A stretch of 64,000 nt of DNA from Burkholderiales bacterium C2. GTDB taxonomy: Bacteria > Pseudomonadota > Gammaproteobacteria > Burkholderiales > Burkholderiaceae_C. A program made the translations under genes and the position numbers. Below the pieces are notes generated by a model. The model saw only the letters and a list, made by a program, of their open reading frames with translations, did not search any database and was not told the origin of the DNA. Positions 36,380-47,202 of the stretch are shown piece by piece (position 1 is the first letter of the stretch; every line of letters starts with the position of its first letter). The stretch covers positions 124,001 to 188,000 of the forward strand of contig SCOI01000009.1 of assembly GCA_005503085.1 (NCBI GenBank), given 5' to 3'.

Positions 36380-36832
36380 TTACTGGGCGCTCTTGGGCTG
36401 ACCCGCCAGCTGCTGGGCAGCCGACTTGGCCGGGGTCAGTGCGATCAGCTGGGCGTAGCTGGGGTTGTTGCTGTTCAGCAGGTCCAGCTCGCCGCTGGCG
36501 CGGGCGCGCTCGAGTTCGGCCAGCACCTGGGCGCGGGTCGTCGTCGAGGCGGTGGCCTTGATGGCGACGCCGGACTCGCTGTTCAGGCCGTCGAGCTCAC
36601 CAGCCTGGCGAGCGCGTTGCAGTTCGGCCACGACGGCGCTGCGGCTGGTCGTCGAAACCGCGTTGATGGTGCTGCGGCCGAAGACATCGGGGTTCTCGCT
36701 GTTCTGGGCGACCAGTTCGCCGGCATTGCGGGCGCGCACCAGCTCGGCGACGACTTCTTCACGGCTCAGGCCATTGGCCATCGCGGCACCGGCGGTCAAC
36801 AGGGTCAGGGCAATTGCGGTCAGCTTCTTCAT
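36380..36832 (-). CDS. Periplasmic DUF4148 protein
   Basis: A 150-aa exported protein. The Sec signal peptide MKKLTAIALTLLTAGAAMA (cleavage after AMA) is followed by three copies of a 35-45-residue block with the core (S/T)R..V.AEL.RAR..GEL at about residues 22, 65 and 108, a hallmark of DUF4148 proteins, which are almost confined to Burkholderiales. ATG 36832 has AAAGGA upstream at good spacing. Function is unknown. Confidence 0.87.
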   Translation of the reverse strand: MKKLTAIALTLLTAGAAMANGLSREEVVAELVRARNAGELVAQNSENPDVFGRSTINAVSTTSRSAVVAELQRARQAGELDGLNSESGVAIKATASTTTRAQVLAELERARASGELDLLNSNNPSYAQLIALTPAKSAAQQLAGQPKSAQ

Positions 36833-37011
36833 GATGAGTTCCTTTACGGTTGTTGGAGAACACCGCCGACCTTGTGTGTCGATCCGCCGTGTCCATAGAT
36901 GCAACTGTAAAACTCACCATTCGGTAAAAAAACTAGGCAAGCATGAATGGACCGTTCAAGAAATAAGAAGAATCCATGACAGGGTTAGCCCTGATCTGTC
37001 GGTTTGTGCGA

Positions 37012-37800
37012 TCAGCGGTGCTTGAACGCCGGTTTGCGCTTGTTGATGAAGGCGTCCATGCCCTCGCGCTGGTCCTCGGTGCCGAACAGCGCGTGGAAAT
37101 AGCGGCGCTCCACGTTGACACCGTCGATCAGCGGGCCCTGGTAGGCCAGGTTCACCAGCTCCTTGATCAGGGCCAGCGAGGGCGCGCTGAAGCCGTTGAT
37201 CTGCTCGGCTGCGGCCAGCGCCTCCTCCAGCAGCTTGTCCGCCGCGACGACGCGCGACACCAGGCCGCCGCGTTCGGCCTCGGCCGCATCCATCATGCGG
37301 GCGGTCAGCAGCATGTCCATGGCCTTGCTCTTGCCGACCGCGCGCGGCAGGCGTTGCGTGCCGCCGGCGCCGGGAATGATGCCCAGCTTGATCTCGGGCT
37401 GGCCGAACTTGGCCGTGTCGGCGGCGATGATGAAGTCGCACATCATCGCCAGCTCGCAGCCGCCGCCCAGCGCGAAGCCGGCCACCGCCGCGATCACCGG
37501 CTTTCTGACCTGCAGAATGGTTTCCCAGTTCTTCGAGATCAGGCCGCTCTTGAAGGCGCTCATGAAATTGTGCGGGGCCATCGTCGGGATGTCGGCGCCG
37601 GCCGCGAAGGCGCGCTCCGAGCCGGTCAGCACGATGCAGCCGATGCTGTCATCGGCATCGAAGGCCAGCAGGGCCTGGCCCAGTTCGTCCATCAGCTGGT
37701 CGTTCAGCGCATTGAGCTGCTTGGGCCGGTTCAGGGTGATCAGGCCGGTCTTGCGCTCGCCCTCGCCCTGCACTGCGGTCAGGATGCATTCATAAGTCAT
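37012..37800 (-). CDS. Enoyl-CoA hydratase
   Basis: A 262-aa crotonase-fold enzyme of fatty acid oxidation. Oxyanion loop residues are visible in [12 protein letters not shown] (near residue 60) and [19 protein letters not shown] with the catalytic glutamate (near residue 105), followed by [21 protein letters not shown] with the second glutamate (near residue 138). Length is standard. ATG 37800 overlaps the DUF3108 stop. It could equally be the short-chain hydratase of another CoA pathway. Confidence 0.93.
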   Translation of the reverse strand: MTYECILTAVQGEGERKTGLITLNRPKQLNALNDQLMDELGQALLAFDADDSIGCIVLTGSERAFAAGADIPTMAPHNFMSAFKSGLISKNWETILQVRKPVIAAVAGFALGGGCELAMMCDFIIAADTAKFGQPEIKLGIIPGAGGTQRLPRAVGKSKAMDMLLTARMMDAAEAERGGLVSRVVAADKLLEEALAAAEQINGFSAPSLALIKELVNLAYQGPLIDGVNVERRYFHALFGTEDQREGMDAFINKRKPAFKHR

Positions 37801-38864
37801 TCGGGTCTCCGTGGGTCTTGTGGCTCGATGGGCGCAACTATAGGGTCAGGCGCGGCCTGCAGCGGTGGGGCCTTCAGCATCAGGTCGAGATGGCTGCCGT
37901 CGTCCTGGCGTATCAGCAGCCGCACCGGCAGGTATTGCAGGCCCGGCGCCAGCCAGACCTCGGCCTTCAGGTCCTGGACACGGCCCTCCCCGTGGTCGAA
38001 CAGCGGCCGCAGATGCCAGGCGCTCAGCGGCCCCATCGGCGTGTGCAGCTCCTCCTCGCCGATCACCTCGTAGCGCCAGCGGTAGAGCCGGCGCGGCAGG
38101 GCCAGCGGCATCTCGACGATCAGGCCCGGTCGCAGCGTTTCGCGCCCGGTCAGGAACAGCCAGGTCAGATGCACGAACTGGCTGGCCGCATCCTGGACGC
38201 CAGGCGGCTGCGGCTGCGGCTTGCCATCGGCCAGCCGCAAGACCTGGCCCTCGAAGGCGATGCCGCTGCGCCGCGCTTCGCGCAGCAGCATCTTCGTGTC
38301 CTCGTCATAGCGCTGGGGCGCAATGCCCAGCGGCGTCAGCAGGCCGTCGCTGCTCATGCGGCGCGTGATCAGCGGCGCGAAACGGGCGCCGACCAGCACA
38401 TCGAGGTGCACCTGGTAGCGCCGACCCTGGCGCAGCCATTGCACCTGGGCCTCGCCCTCCAGCGGACCGCGGAAGTTGCCTTGCAGGCGGTAGCTGAGCT
38501 GGGTGGACAGCGGCCACTCCGGGCCGGGCTCGGCCGGCTCGTCCGGCGCGGGCTCTGCTGCTGCGGGCAACTCGGCCGGCGCCGACAACTCTGCCAGCTC
38601 CTCCAGCACGGGAACTTCGGGCAGCGGCGCCAGCGGGCGAGTGTGCAACGGCCCGGGTCTGAACCTGGGCATCGGCGCGGGCGCGGCCAGACGCCTGGGC
38701 GGCGCCTGCTCGACCAGTTCGCGGACAAAAGCCGCCGCCAGCCGTGGCGGCGCCGCTTCGCCTGGCGGCCCCAGCTGCAGCGTGCGCCCCAGCCAGCCAT
38801 GCGCCAGCAGCACCAGCAGCACGATCAGGGCCAGCAGGCCCCGGCGCTTCAGCCGCCCAGCCAT
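37797..38864 (-). CDS. DUF3108 domain protein with N-terminal membrane anchor
   Basis: A 355-aa protein with one N-terminal membrane segment ([19 protein letters not shown]), a proline- and alanine-rich periplasmic linker to about residue 130, then a DUF3108 domain ([19 protein letters not shown] to the C-terminus). ATG 38864 overlaps the M61 peptidase gene by 16 bases. DUF3108 proteins are periplasmic or outer-membrane associated and of unknown function. Confidence 0.82.
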   Translation of the reverse strand: MAGRLKRRGLLALIVLLVLLAHGWLGRTLQLGPPGEAAPPRLAAAFVRELVEQAPPRRLAAPAPMPRFRPGPLHTRPLAPLPEVPVLEELAELSAPAELPAAAEPAPDEPAEPGPEWPLSTQLSYRLQGNFRGPLEGEAQVQWLRQGRRYQVHLDVLVGARFAPLITRRMSSDGLLTPLGIAPQRYDEDTKMLLREARRSGIAFEGQVLRLADGKPQPQPPGVQDAASQFVHLTWLFLTGRETLRPGLIVEMPLALPRRLYRWRYEVIGEEELHTPMGPLSAWHLRPLFDHGEGRVQDLKAEVWLAPGLQYLPVRLLIRQDDGSHLDLMLKAPPLQAAPDPIVAPIEPQDPRRPE

Positions 38865-40600
38865 GCCCGGCGCAGGCCGAGAGCGCGCGCCGGGGCTTTC
38901 TCGGCGGGGCTCAGCCGCACCGGCGCCCCGGCCTGCGCTTCCAAGGGCAGACACAGGTTCAGGCTCAGCACCCGCTGGTCGCGCGCCACCAGCAGCGCCA
39001 TCTGGCTCAGGCGCTCGGGCGCCAAGGTCTGCAGCGCCTCGTCGAGCTTGCGCAAGCGCCAGCTGTTGCAGGCCAGGATCTCGTCACCGGCCGCCAGGCC
39101 GCCGGCCAGCGCCGCCGAGCCCTGCAACACCTGCTTGACACGGATGCCGTCCGTCTCGCTGACACGCAGGCCCAAGCGCTGGGCCAGGCTCGCCTTGTCA
39201 CTGCACCAGCGCAATCCGACGCGCTCCAGCAGTGCCGGCAGCGGCAGATCCTCGGTGCCATGCACCCATTGCCGCAGCTCCTCGGCCAGCGCCGCCCCGC
39301 CGGCCTCTGCGACCACGGCCAGGATATCGGCCTCGCCGATCGGCCCGCCGCCGCTGCGCTGCCACAGCTGGCGCAAGACCTCATCGAGACTGGCGCTGCG
39401 GGACGGCCCCTGGGATTGGCTGCGCAGACTCAGGTCCAGCGCCAGCGCCAGCAGCGCGCCCTTGGCGTAGTAGCTGACGGTGGAGTTGGGCGTGTTCTCG
39501 TCCTGGCGGTAGTAGCGGATCCAGGCATCGAAGCTGGCCTGGGCCAGGCTTTGCTGCTTGCGCCCCGGCACAGCCAGCACCGCGCTGATGGTGGCGCTGA
39601 GCAGCTTCAGATAGCGGGCCTCGTCGATCAGGCCGCAGCGGCGCAGCATCAGATCGTCGTAGTAGGAGGTGAAGCCCTCGAAGAACCACAGCAGCTCGGT
39701 GTAGTTCTCCTGGCTGTAGTCGAAGCTCGCGAAGGTATCGGGGCGCAGGCGCTTGACGTTCCAGGTGTGGAAGTACTCGTGGCTGATCAGGCCCAGCAGG
39801 CGCAGATAGCCATCCGAGACTTCCTGCTGCCCCAGCACCGGCAGATCGCGGCGTGCGGCGACCAGCGCGGTGCTGGCCCGGTGTTCGAGCCCGCCATAGC
39901 CCTCGTCCACCGCATTGAGCAGGAAGACATAGCGCCCGAACGGCGGCACGGCGCCGCGCCGCTCACCGTGCCAGAAGGCGATCTGCGCTTCGCAGATGCG
40001 TTGCGCATCGGCCAGCAACCGTGTGCCGTCGAACACCGGCAGCGCGCCGCTGACCACCAGCTGATGCGGCACGCCGGCAGCGCTGAACTCGCCGCGCCAG
40101 AAGCGCCCCAGCTCGAAGGGATGGTCGATCAGCTCGTCGTAATCGGCCGCCTGATAGCTCGAAGCGCCGGTGGCCGTCATCGACGTGGCGACCTGCCAGC
40201 CCTCGGGCAGCCCCGCCAGCTCGATGCCGTGGCTCTGGGCCTCCTTGCCATGGGCGCGCAGGCACAGGCTGGCGCCATTGAAGAAGCCGCGTTGCGCGTC
40301 CAGAAAGGCGGCCCGCACCGAGCTGTCGAAGGCATAGACCTGGTAGCTGACGACCAGCGCGCCGCGGCCGCTGCAGCGCGCCTCCCAGCTGCATTTGCTG
40401 GTCTGGCGCAAGGCCACCGCGCGGCTGCCCTGGCGCGCCTGCAGGCCGCCGAGATGACGCGAGAACTCGCGCACCATATAGCTGCCCGGTATCCAGACCG
40501 GCAGGCTCAGTGCCTGCACTTCGGCCGGCGCCGGAATCGTCAGCGTGAGCTGGAACAGATGCGCATGGGCATCGGCGATCTCGATCTTGTAATTGATCAT
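38849..40600 (-). CDS. M61-family metallopeptidase with PDZ domain
   Basis: A 583-aa protein. The zinc motif HEYFHTWNVKRLRP lies near residue 270 (HExxH with the downstream glutamate in EGFTSYYDDL). The N-terminal half has the M61 beta-domain (YKIEIADAHAHLFQL), and a PDZ domain occupies about residues 485-560 (GSAALAGGLAAGDEIL). M61 enzymes act as glycyl aminopeptidases in Gram-negative bacteria. No signal peptide is seen from ATG 40600. The frame upstream to 40651 was rejected because it starts inside the next gene. Confidence 0.9.
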   Translation of the reverse strand: MINYKIEIADAHAHLFQLTLTIPAPAEVQALSLPVWIPGSYMVREFSRHLGGLQARQGSRAVALRQTSKCSWEARCSGRGALVVSYQVYAFDSSVRAAFLDAQRGFFNGASLCLRAHGKEAQSHGIELAGLPEGWQVATSMTATGASSYQAADYDELIDHPFELGRFWRGEFSAAGVPHQLVVSGALPVFDGTRLLADAQRICEAQIAFWHGERRGAVPPFGRYVFLLNAVDEGYGGLEHRASTALVAARRDLPVLGQQEVSDGYLRLLGLISHEYFHTWNVKRLRPDTFASFDYSQENYTELLWFFEGFTSYYDDLMLRRCGLIDEARYLKLLSATISAVLAVPGRKQQSLAQASFDAWIRYYRQDENTPNSTVSYYAKGALLALALDLSLRSQSQGPSRSASLDEVLRQLWQRSGGGPIGEADILAVVAEAGGAALAEELRQWVHGTEDLPLPALLERVGLRWCSDKASLAQRLGLRVSETDGIRVKQVLQGSAALAGGLAAGDEILACNSWRLRKLDEALQTLAPERLSQMALLVARDQRVLSLNLCLPLEAQAGAPVRLSPAEKAPARALGLRRAWLGG

Positions 40601-40604
40601 CCGT

Positions 40605-41066
40605 TCAGCTGCCCGCAGCACCCAGGAAGCAGCACAGGCCGGCGATCGCACTGAGGCGGAATCGCAAGGTCAGCCAGGCACCGGCGCCCAGGGCCGGGTA
40701 GCAGCGCCGGTCGACCAGATAGCAGGCCACCAGCATCACCCCATGCACGACCAGGCCCGCATAGGCCGGCATCACCACCGCCACCCAGGCCAGCAGCGAG
40801 GGCACGACGCCCCACACAAAGGGCTGCGGCGACGGGATCTGCTGCCTAAAACCCAGGCCCCAGTGAATGCCGCCCAGAAAGGACACGATCACGGCGGCAT
40901 AGGCCGACAGCCCCAGCGCCGCGAAAGCATGGGCGTCGGCATTGAAGCCGGCCAGCAGCCAGACCAGGGCGGCGCCCAGCACAAAGGGGATCAGCCCGGC
41001 ATAGGCCAGGCGCTGGGCCAGCGGGTTCAGGGGCAAGGAGGGGCTGGCGCTCGCGGCAGCAGGCAT
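40605..41066 (-). CDS. DUF3429 membrane protein
   Basis: A 153-aa protein with about four hydrophobic segments (LAYAGLIPFVLGAALVWLLAG, AALGLSAYAAVIVSFLGGIHW, VVPSLLAWVAVVMPAYAGL and VHGVMLVACYLVDR), the GG.HWG motif of DUF3429. ATG 41066 is chosen because the longer frame to 41441 overlies dsbC. Function unknown. Confidence 0.85.
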   Translation of the reverse strand: MPAAASASPSLPLNPLAQRLAYAGLIPFVLGAALVWLLAGFNADAHAFAALGLSAYAAVIVSFLGGIHWGLGFRQQIPSPQPFVWGVVPSLLAWVAVVMPAYAGLVVHGVMLVACYLVDRRCYPALGAGAWLTLRFRLSAIAGLCCFLGAAGS

Positions 41067-41104
41067 GCGTCGCTCCGAAATGGCGAAAGAGTCAGGAAAG
41101 AGGG

Positions 41105-41824
41105 TCAGGACTTGCTGGCTGCCAGGCGGCGCTCCAGCTGCTCGGCGCTGATCGCGCCCGGGGCGCGGCTGCCGTCCTCGAAGATCACGGCCGGTGTGCC
41201 GTTGACCTGGTGCTTGCGTGCCAGCGCCAGATTGCGCTCGATGGCGGCGTCGTCGCAGCTGGCAGCGGGCTTGGGCGGCGTCTTGCCCTCCAGCATCCAG
41301 GCCATCCAGGTCGCGGTGCTGTCCTTGGCACACCAGATCGCGCGCGACTTGTCCGGCGAATCCCCGCCCAGGATGGGGATCAGGAAGGTGTAGACGGTGA
41401 TGTCCTTGACGTCCTGCAGGCTGCGCTCGAAGCGCTTGCAATAGCCGCAGTTCGGATCGGCGAAGACGGCGATGCGGCGCTTGCCATTGCCGCTCTTCCA
41501 GACCACCGCGTCCTTCAGCGGCAGCGCGGCGAAATCGATCTGGTTGAGCTTGTCGACCCGTTCGGCAGTCAGATTGCGGGCCGGGCGCGACTTCACATCG
41601 ATCAGCTCACCCTCGATCAGATAGCTGCCGGTCGGGTCGGTGTAGCGGATCTCGTTGCCGATGCGGATCTCCCACAGGCCAGGAAACGCGGCGGCGCGCA
41701 CCTCGTCGATCTTGGGCAGATTGGGCAGGCGCTCGGTCAGGTTCTTGCGGATCACCGCCTCATTGGCCTGGGCCAGCGGCGCACACAGCAGCAGGGCCAG
41801 GCCCAGCGATTTCATCTTCAGCAT
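41105..41824 (-). CDS. dsbC: Thiol:disulfide interchange protein DsbC
   Basis: A 239-aa periplasmic disulfide isomerase. Signal peptide MLKMKSLGLALLLCAPLAQA, N-terminal dimerisation domain to about residue 80, thioredoxin-like catalytic domain with the CGYC active site near residue 127 (FADPNCGYCKRFE) and cis-proline in NGTPAVIFEDG near residue 210. Co-oriented with the UbiH-like gene 25 bases upstream. Confidence 0.94.
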   Translation of the reverse strand: MLKMKSLGLALLLCAPLAQANEAVIRKNLTERLPNLPKIDEVRAAAFPGLWEIRIGNEIRYTDPTGSYLIEGELIDVKSRPARNLTAERVDKLNQIDFAALPLKDAVVWKSGNGKRRIAVFADPNCGYCKRFERSLQDVKDITVYTFLIPILGGDSPDKSRAIWCAKDSTATWMAWMLEGKTPPKPAASCDDAAIERNLALARKHQVNGTPAVIFEDGSRAPGAISAEQLERRLAASKS

Positions 41825-41849
41825 CGGGACATCCTCGATTCAATGTAAT

Positions 41850-42962
41850 TCACAGACCCAGCGCGCGCGAGGTCAGCCAGCGCTTGACGGGAGGCAGCCG
41901 GTTCAGCAGGCCCATGCCCTGGTTGCGCAGTCCGCGCAGGGCCGGGGCCTCGCTGGCAAAAACGCGCAGCAGGCCATCGGTCAGCTCGCCCATGGCCCAT
42001 GTCGGCGCGGCCCGCTCGCGTGCATAGCGGCGCAGCAGGCGCTCATCGGACACAGCTCGCCAGCTTTCGCGCTGCCGCAGAACCCGGGCCAGCGCCGCGA
42101 CATCGGCCAGGCCCAGATTCAGGCCCTGGCCCGCCAGCGGGTGGACCAGATGGGCGGCGTCACCCAGCAGCACCCAGCCGGGCCCGCTGACCGCCTCGGC
42201 CCGCGCCAGCGCCAGCGGCCAGGCAGCGCGTGCGCCGCTCAGACGCAGCGCTCCGGCCTCCCCCCCCGTGGCCGCCATCAAGGCTTGTTCGAACTCGGCA
42301 TCGCTGGCCGCCAGCAATTCGGCCGCGCGGGCCTCGGGCAGCGACCACACCAGACCGTAGGACCGGGCCGGCGCCGGCCGCTCGAAGGGCAGCAGGGCCA
42401 GCACATCGGGTGAGCGGAACCATTGCCGCGCGACACCCTGGTGCGGCCGGTCCGCGACCAGGCGGGCCGCGATCGCATGGTGTCCATAGGCCTGCTTGTC
42501 AAAGTGCACGCCTAAAGCGGCGCGGCCGGCCGAGTCGCGCCCCTCGCACAAGGCCTGCAGTTCGGCCGGCACCGGCTGGCTCACGCGCCGCACATGGGGC
42601 GCAAAGCCGACCGCCACGCCCAGCTGCTGATCCAGCGCACCGGCATCGACGATATAGGCCAGCTCGCGCACGCCCTGCTGCCAGGCCGAGAACGCCAACT
42701 GGCCGGCCGCCTGATCGCCCTGCACCTGCATTTCATAGACCGGGCTGATGGCATCCGGCGGCAACGCGTCCCAGACCCTGAGCTCGCGCAGCAGGGCCAC
42801 CGAGGCGGCATTCAAGGCATAGGTGCGCAAATCGTCATCACGCGGCGCGGCCGGCGCGGCGCCACCGAGCAAGGCCACGCGCAGCCCCTGGGCGCCCAGC
42901 GCCAGCGCCAAAGCCCGGCCTACACAGCCCTCACCACGCACCAGGATGTCGACTCTTTCCAT
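41850..42962 (-). CDS. FAD-dependent monooxygenase of the UbiH/UbiF family
   Basis: A protein of about 370 aa in ubiquinone-hydroxylase style. FAD-binding start [22 protein letters not shown] (GxGxxG form is altered to GEGCVG), and the second flavin motif [21 protein letters not shown] near residue 280. ATG 42962 and 42971 are both possible. It would hydroxylate a ring carbon during ubiquinone synthesis; which carbon cannot be told. Divergent from ychF over about 80 bases. Confidence 0.85.
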   Translation of the reverse strand: MERVDILVRGEGCVGRALALALGAQGLRVALLGGAAPAAPRDDDLRTYALNAASVALLRELRVWDALPPDAISPVYEMQVQGDQAAGQLAFSAWQQGVRELAYIVDAGALDQQLGVAVGFAPHVRRVSQPVPAELQALCEGRDSAGRAALGVHFDKQAYGHHAIAARLVADRPHQGVARQWFRSPDVLALLPFERPAPARSYGLVWSLPEARAAELLAASDAEFEQALMAATGGEAGALRLSGARAAWPLALARAEAVSGPGWVLLGDAAHLVHPLAGQGLNLGLADVAALARVLRQRESWRAVSDERLLRRYARERAAPTWAMGELTDGLLRVFASEAPALRGLRNQGMGLLNRLPPVKRWLTSRALGL

Positions 42963-43047
42963 GGCGCGCATTGTAGGAGGCGCCGGCGCGGCGGCCGGGG
43001 CGATTAAAATGCCCATTTTGCCATCCGGCCCCAGCGAAAGTTCCCCC

Positions 43048-44142
<1,095 letters not shown>

Positions 44143-44580
44143 GCACCCATGGACACGCACCCCGGCGTGACCTGCCATGGACACGGTGGGTACGCCTTTG
44201 GGGTGGGTGTTCCGTTGAAGCTCCACAGGTGAGTGGGCCTTAGCCGCCGGCCCGCTCTTTGAGCAAAGGTTCTGACGGGATTCTCTGGAGCGCCCCTGAC
44301 GACCGCGTGCCGTCGGATTGCCCAGTCGCGCGCTTCTCACCTGTCAATGCTTAGTCACGCTCGTGTCGCAGGCGCCAACGCACCAGAGGCCCCATTTCCT
44401 CTATAGCTGCATTGGGGCGGGCCCGCATTGCTGGAGGGGCGAGGCGCCTTGGGACTTGGCTGCGGCCCAGTAAAAACTAGGCTACTACGCGAAGTTGAGC
44501 CCACCGCCTCTCTATCAAATCCGTCGCGAACCTCGTTCTAGACGAGTCGCGCAATGCGTCCTGACAGGCTTCGCAACCTC
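44143..44580. other. 438-base gap at the left edge of the accessory island
   Basis: No gene is supported. An 11-bp direct repeat CCATGGACACG occurs at 44147 and 44175, and CTCGT/ACGAG (44532-44546) is a small palindrome that could stop transcription from the XRE gene. GC falls and gene character changes from here on, so the island boundary is likely inside it; I see no tRNA or direct-repeat attachment site. Confidence 0.5.
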
Positions 44581-44859
44581 TCAAGCAGGGGCGTCTGCGA
44601 AAAGCTCTCGAATATCCACACCTAGGGCCATGGCCAGCTTCTCGACATTCTCCAGCGTGGGGTTTCGTCTCTGTTGCTCAACGTGACCGACATAGGAGCG
44701 GTGTAACCCGGCCTTGTGGGCAAGCTCGTCCTGATTCATTCCAATTTCCCCTCGAACGCGCACGAGATTGCGAGCGAGGCGGCTTCGAGCCGGTTCGTAG
44801 CTTTTGGTTAATTTCACATATACGAGTCTCGCCTCAGACAACTTAAACGTCGACTTCAT
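44581..44859 (-). CDS. XRE-family helix-turn-helix regulator
   Basis: A 92-aa protein of which residues 28-85 are a Cro/C1-type HTH (MNQDELAHKAGLHRSYVGHVE, then RRNPTLENVEKLAMALGV). Such small proteins are often controller proteins of restriction or toxin modules. Its ATG 44859 is followed upstream by four spaced repeats. The extra residues 1-27 may not belong to the protein; a start nearer residue 24 would also fit. Divergent to the unknown gene 45018. Confidence 0.85.
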   Translation of the reverse strand: MKSTFKLSEARLVYVKLTKSYEPARSRLARNLVRVRGEIGMNQDELAHKAGLHRSYVGHVEQQRRNPTLENVEKLAMALGVDIRELFADAPA

Positions 44860-44910
44860 TAAAGTAGGCTTCCTTGAGTAGCCTTCTTTAAAGTAGACTG
44901 CGTAAAAGTA
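44859..44910. promoter_or_regulatory. Four tandem operator-like repeats upstream of the XRE gene
   Basis: Units TTAAAGTAGGCTTCC (44859), TTGAGTAGCCTTC (44874), TTAAAGTAGACT (44888) and TAAAAGTA (44903) occur with a period of 14-15 bases in the intergenic region between divergent genes. The pattern is that of an autoregulatory operator for the XRE protein. The protein-DNA match is inference. Confidence 0.55.
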
Positions 44911-45017
44911 TCAATGCCGGCTTTTCACTTTGTGTGCCATTGCGGGAGGTCGCATGGCTACTGCCTCTGCCACGGTATAGCAATCGAGATTCGTTAACAG
45001 ATTTGCGAGGGAACACC

Positions 45018-45503
45018 ATGCTTGCGACCAGCCTCTCCCATGCGCTTTGGGAAATCCCGACGAATGCAGTGAACTGGCCGGCGACAACCAAGCCTTGGCT
45101 CACGGCAACCTTGGTCATGGACCGCGGCACGCCAAACTGTCATCTACAGACCTTCGAAGCGCACACGGCCACTGAGTTCGCAGCGCATCTGCACCTCAAC
45201 GGCGAACCAGTGCACATGCTGTGCGGCGTTCCCTACTTGGACGCATGGGACATTCGCGACCTCGTCAGCGTTCATATCGGCAAGATCGGAGGCACCGCCG
45301 TGGTCGTCGTGCGCGATGCCGAGGGCTGTGAGTTTTGCCCGGACGCACCGGGACTGTCGCCTTCATCAGTCGCGGAGCTCGTGCTCGTTGCCGGGCTTAT
45401 CCAAAGGCAGCGCCCCAGCCAGCCCATCCCGTTGGTGTCCTTGGCGCTGACCGTCCACTACCTGGCAGCGCAGAAGGCGACGACCTCAGCAACTGTTGCG
45501 TAG
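45018..45503 (+). CDS. Uncharacterised island protein
   Basis: A 161-aa soluble protein that I do not recognise. ATG 45018 has GAGGGA 7 bases upstream. It has two cysteines (NCHL, ML CGVPY region), a DLVSVHIGKIGGTAVVVV strand-like stretch and a C-terminal helix-rich tail (VAELVLVAGLIQRQR). It lies upstream of the exonuclease gene by 58 bases and may form an operon with it. Confidence 0.55.
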   Translation: MLATSLSHALWEIPTNAVNWPATTKPWLTATLVMDRGTPNCHLQTFEAHTATEFAAHLHLNGEPVHMLCGVPYLDAWDIRDLVSVHIGKIGGTAVVVVRDAEGCEFCPDAPGLSPSSVAELVLVAGLIQRQRPSQPIPLVSLALTVHYLAAQKATTSATVA

Positions 45504-45561
45504 CCATCGGTCCCGGCCGCACAAGCAGGCGAATAGCTGCGCACTCGATGAGGCATCACAT

Positions 45562-46293
45562 ATGCGCGTCTTCTTGGATACCGAGTTCCTCATGGGCCCA
45601 AGCGGCCCACTCTTCCTCAGCGCTGCTTTCCTGAGTAGCAACGGACTCGAGCTGTACGCGGAACGCCCAGCTGAGGAAGTAGAAGCCCAGCTCCAGCTCT
45701 ATCAGAATGATTTTGTGCGGGAGCAGGTCCTGCCACAGTTCGGACGCCAAAAAGGCGTGCCGTGGTCGGAACTACCGGCTGAGCTTGCGACGTGGCTCGA
45801 CGGACTGGGCGCTGAAGACGTAGACATGATCTACGACTATGGCAATGACTATCTGCTCGTCGAGCAGTTGCTTGAGGCCCATGGCAAACCCCTGAGAGCA
45901 CGCCTTCATCCCATCAATGTCGGCTATCTATTGGCCGATGAAGACGGCAACCGTGCGGCAGAGGCGGCTTGGCAAGCAATCAATTTCGCCAGAGGCTTGG
46001 CTCGGCATCACGCCATGGCCGACTCATTCGCGCTTCGGTCGCGCTTCGAAACGGTCCATCCCCCATCGCTCCCAAGCCAGCCGACGATCATCATCGTGCA
46101 GGCGACCGTGCGATTCATCAGCAGTGAATTCGACTTCGCGCACGCTGAGACTGACGATGGCGAATTGACTCTGTCTATCGGTAAGGGCGCGACCGGTGTC
46201 GACTGGCGAACCTTGGTGGTGGGTCAGCGACTGCGATGCGTCGTGCAAACGGGTGCGGGAACGCGCGTACTGAGAGCCGACGTTCTGCCATGA
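45562..46293 (+). CDS. DEDD-type 3'-5' exoribonuclease-like protein
   Basis: A 243-aa protein whose N-terminal MRVFLDTEFL has the DxE of exonuclease motif I; YDYGNDY near residue 90 fits motif II, and HHAMADSFALR near residue 150 fits the H-x4-D motif III of the DEDDh/RNase T-like family (3' exoribonuclease family, PF16473 type). ATG 45562 is chosen with GAGG upstream. The last 80 residues (from about residue 165) form an extra beta-rich domain. Stop overlaps the ATG of the AbrB-like pseudogene. A truncated second copy lies at 55604-55980. Confidence 0.7.
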   Translation: MRVFLDTEFLMGPSGPLFLSAAFLSSNGLELYAERPAEEVEAQLQLYQNDFVREQVLPQFGRQKGVPWSELPAELATWLDGLGAEDVDMIYDYGNDYLLVEQLLEAHGKPLRARLHPINVGYLLADEDGNRAAEAAWQAINFARGLARHHAMADSFALRSRFETVHPPSLPSQPTIIIVQATVRFISSEFDFAHAETDDGELTLSIGKGATGVDWRTLVVGQRLRCVVQTGAGTRVLRADVLP

Positions 46294-46486
46294 GGGCTAC
46301 GGCAGCCATAGTCCGTGCCCATGGGCGTCTCACGCTACCTCGCGACTTTCGGCGTGGTCTTCAGCTCCAGCCCGGGGACAAGTTAATTTCGCCGTACAGC
46401 CTGACGGGGCCGTCTTCGTGACCGTCGTGCGCTCTGCCCGCGACGCAGTACGGCACTCCTTTGTAAGTAAGACGCCTGCCGGCTAG
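46290..46486 (+). pseudogene. Frameshifted AbrB/SpoVT-like antitoxin-type gene
   Basis: From ATG 46290 the frame reads AAIVRAHGRLTLPRDFRRGLQLQPGDK, the swapped-hairpin start of SpoVT/AbrB domains, then runs into a stop at 46421. The next frame continues the same domain (VNFAVQPDGAVFVTVVRSARDAV.. to TAG 46484), so a single-base loss near 46380 (GACAAGTTAATT) broke the gene. Original role: probably a DNA-binding antitoxin-like regulator of the exonuclease. ATGA-coupled to it. Confidence 0.6.
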
Positions 46487-46491
46487 AGCGC

Positions 46492-46962
46492 ATGTCCAAA
46501 TTAGACGATCAGAGGAACGTACCATTGGACTTCCCGCGCACGCGCGAAGGCTCGCTATCGGGCTTTCAGTCCAAACTCAGCGCGCGTCTCATTGACGGCC
46601 AGGTTGTCGCTGGAATGACCGAGGACGAACTCTTTGCAAGGTTCGAGGCATGCCAGGACCTGGTCGTACAAATTACTAAGTACGCCAAACGGAAGCAGGC
46701 CCTAAACCAAGCGGCGTCTCTCAAAGACTTCATGCGGCGGCTGCGCCAAGCCGTCGTGCGTAAGGGATGGGACCTTGATGTTCGGGAGCTCGATTGGGCA
46801 ATGCAGCGGGTCGTCGTCGAGCTGGGTGGCAGCCCTGCCGATGCTCCCCGGCTTGAGGCTCTGGTCGCTCCCGCGCTTGCCACTTCCCGCGACTACACGC
46901 CAGTCCCCTCAGTCGTCGACATTGCGCTGTCTCGCCTGCCGAAACCCACTGAGCCGACCTAA
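46492..46962 (+). CDS. Conserved hypothetical island protein
   Basis: A 156-aa soluble protein. The N-terminal QSKLSARLIDGQVVAGMTEDELFARFE segment is reminiscent of conserved proteins of integrative elements in beta- and gamma-proteobacteria, but I cannot name the family or a function. It follows the AbrB-like pseudogene and ends about 240 bases before a strong terminator. Confidence 0.6.
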   Translation: MSKLDDQRNVPLDFPRTREGSLSGFQSKLSARLIDGQVVAGMTEDELFARFEACQDLVVQITKYAKRKQALNQAASLKDFMRRLRQAVVRKGWDLDVRELDWAMQRVVVELGGSPADAPRLEALVAPALATSRDYTPVPSVVDIALSRLPKPTEPT

Positions 46963-47202
46963 ATTACCTTGTCCAGGCGCCGATTCTGTATTGCGGCCTG
47001 TCAGGCAGGCCAGACCTCCGACGTCGTGGATGGCGATTGCGCACGTACGCCTCGAGATTCAAAGCGGCAACGAAGCTCAAGTGGGCCTGCCGACCAGTGC
47101 AGTTGATGAGCTAAAGTCCAGACCGGCATGCGCCGAAAGGTGCGCGCCCCTGCTTTTCCTCCCTGAGCAGGAGCCTGACGTGATGACAGCGTTCGGCTTT
47201 GC

